In this document: positions 63,155-64,000 of the stretch, one piece after another
How the letters are laid out: the number at the start of each line of letters is the position of its first letter
Position numbering within the stretch: the stretch's first letter is position 1
From: Granulicella sp.
GTDB taxonomy: Bacteria > Acidobacteriota > Terriglobia > Terriglobales > Acidobacteriaceae
NCBI GenBank assembly: GCA_025357875.1
Contig: JANYLK010000218.1
Coordinates: 88,127 to 152,126, forward strand
DNA: 64,000 nt
Direction: 5' to 3'
Position numbers and translations under genes: made by a program
The notes under the pieces: model-generated
Databases searched by the model: none
What the model saw: the letters and a program-made list of their open reading frames with translations, nothing else
Told to the model about the DNA's origin: nothing

Positions 63155-64000
63155 GCCTTCTTCTCCGTTGCCCAATACACGGCATACTTCTCGTCTGTGA
63201 CGCGATACATTGGCTTTACCGCGAGAGCACCCTTCGCAGATTTCGATTTGAACTGCAGATCTTTTGTCGATACGACCTCGATCCAATCAGCCGCATCGCC
63301 ACCTGAAGCGACCGGTGCCTTGGCTGGAGAGCCAAGGTCCGCAGGCTTCGGGCCTGTATCGAACCCACCAATCTTCAGCGGGCCATCCCTTGGACCGAGG
63401 CCGAGATCGGCGGCCACTACCAGCGGCCCGTACAGCGCCGCGCTCATCACCGAGTCGCTGAGGAGCGGTTCGGAGTGAAGACGCATGGGCAACGACAACT
63501 CAACCTTGTCGCCGTCGCGCCAGTCGCGCGTGAGAGATATATAGCTGCCCGCTTGGGCAAACGCCTCAAGCTCGCGGCCATTCACTCGCACCGATCCTCC
63601 ATCCACAACCCAGCCCGGAATACGTACGTGTATCGTTCTCCGTTGAGGCGTAGAAACCTTGATTCGGAGCGTAGTTCCCTGCTCGGACGGAAACGAAGTC
63701 TCTTGACGCAGTCCGAACTTCTGTTCTGGCCAGTTCAGTTCAGACGCGATGAATTGATTGACCCATACGCCGTCTGCATCATGAAAGTAGATTGTGTCGT
63801 TGAACTTGGCGAACTCTTCGGCACCCGTGCCTGTGCAGCACCAGAAGGATTCTTCCGCGGAGTTGAAGTGACGCCAATAGCCCGCCGCGAGTGGGAAGAA
63901 ATACTGTTTCAGCCCCTGCGAGTTCTGCGTTCCCATGCGGCAGTTCCAAAGGCTTCGTTCGTACGCATCCATCCAGCGCGCATCGCCGCTCCACGCAAAG
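63151..64000 (-). CDS. GH127-like beta-L-arabinofuranosidase (partial, runs off right edge)
   Basis: About 282 residues of the C-terminal part are visible; the frame stays open to base 64000. WCCTGTGAEEFAKFNDTIYF has the conserved Cys-Cys of GH127/DUF1680 that binds zinc with a catalytic Glu nearby; GLKQYFFPLAAGYWRHFNSA, EKFGLRQETSFPSEQGTT-like and PLVVAADLGLGPRDGPLK continue the family pattern. A beta-sandwich domain follows (RIKVSTPQRRTIHVRIPGWV; SYISLTRDWRDGDKVELSLP) and a Lys/Ala/Ser-rich end. Family members release L-arabinofuranose or related sugars from plant glycans, fitting a soil organism. The catalytic N-terminus is outside the window. Confidence 0.85.
   Translation of the reverse strand, partial: FAWSGDARWMDAYERSLWNCRMGTQNSQGLKQYFFPLAAGYWRHFNSAEESFWCCTGTGAEEFAKFNDTIYFHDADGVWVNQFIASELNWPEQKFGLRQETSFPSEQGTTLRIKVSTPQRRTIHVRIPGWVVDGGSVRVNGRELEAFAQAGSYISLTRDWRDGDKVELSLPMRLHSEPLLSDSVMSAALYGPLVVAADLGLGPRDGPLKIGGFDTGPKPADLGSPAKAPVASGGDAADWIEVVSTKDLQFKSKSAKGALAVKPMYRVTDEKYAVYWATEKKA

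Noticed and set aside
1-64000. CRISPR arrays, tRNA or rRNA genes, insertion sequences
   Set aside because: No regularly spaced repeats, clover-leaf signatures or transposase-like frames were seen; the only repeats are the short dispersed elements listed.

Overview
The window looks like a chromosome segment of an Acidobacteriota member, most likely Acidobacteriaceae/Terriglobia. I infer this from moderately high GC, the gene content (GspD-like secretin with a cohesin-like tail, paired Tat ferritin-like proteins, BshA, M56-GWxTD-TonB fusion, DUF2235, GH127) and a dispersed repeat that reads as FERSEES when translated. The genus cannot be read from the sequence. There are no rRNA or tRNA genes, no CRISPR array and no transposase.

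Layout. (1) 1-18572, all minus strand: a compact flagellar basal-body/export cluster, read flgB-flgC-fliE-fliF-fliG-fliH-fliI-fliJ-fliK-flgD-flgE-(second FliN-like SpoA protein)-fliO-fliP-fliQ-fliR-flhB-flhA-fliM-fliN, then a zinc-ribbon/MshEN protein that runs off the left edge. Several starts overlap the previous stop (ATGA, GTGA, TAATG), and flhA seems to start at CTG. (2) 18684-27937, minus: an MdtABC-type RND efflux operon with an OprM-type lipoprotein. (3) 28261-36312, minus: HpnB-like glycosyltransferase, MFS transporter, QueF, M48 protease, and a small type II secretion-like operon (secretin plus two prepilin-like proteins whose leaders contain the dispersed repeat). (4) 36745-44425, mixed: smpB, an STN-domain protein, a secreted unknown, two ferritin-like proteins behind an operator-like palindrome, nitroreductase, alpha/beta hydrolase, ubiX and a small membrane ORF. 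(5) 44723-50466, plus: uvrA, a CPBP protease, pyrE interrupted by an amber codon, mtnA. (6) 50527-53826, plus: a stress island with two tandem universal-stress proteins, a Crp/Fnr regulator with a CRP-type recognition helix, three TGTGA-N6-TCACA-like boxes and two unlisted small Cys-containing ORFs. (7) 54091-64000: bshA; then on the minus strand (except ribA on plus) a BlaI/M56 module with a frameshift, a secreted thioredoxin-like protein sharing the BlaI operator, a LytS-type kinase, DUF2235, NUDIX and a GH127 fragment.

The strongest candidate for an undescribed system is region 6. The boxes match the half-site expected from the regulator's SRETMTR helix. All three have the same distance to a -10-like hexamer. 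Two of them drive tiny ORFs that share the same ribosome-binding context (GGTGACT-N-ATG) and a C-x(2-3)-NP-x-C motif. A second local regulon is the pair of TACGA-N6-TCGTA operators before blaI and the thioredoxin-like gene. Damaged or odd genes worth resequencing are pyrE (in-frame TAG) and the M56 gene (frameshift in its last TonB domain).
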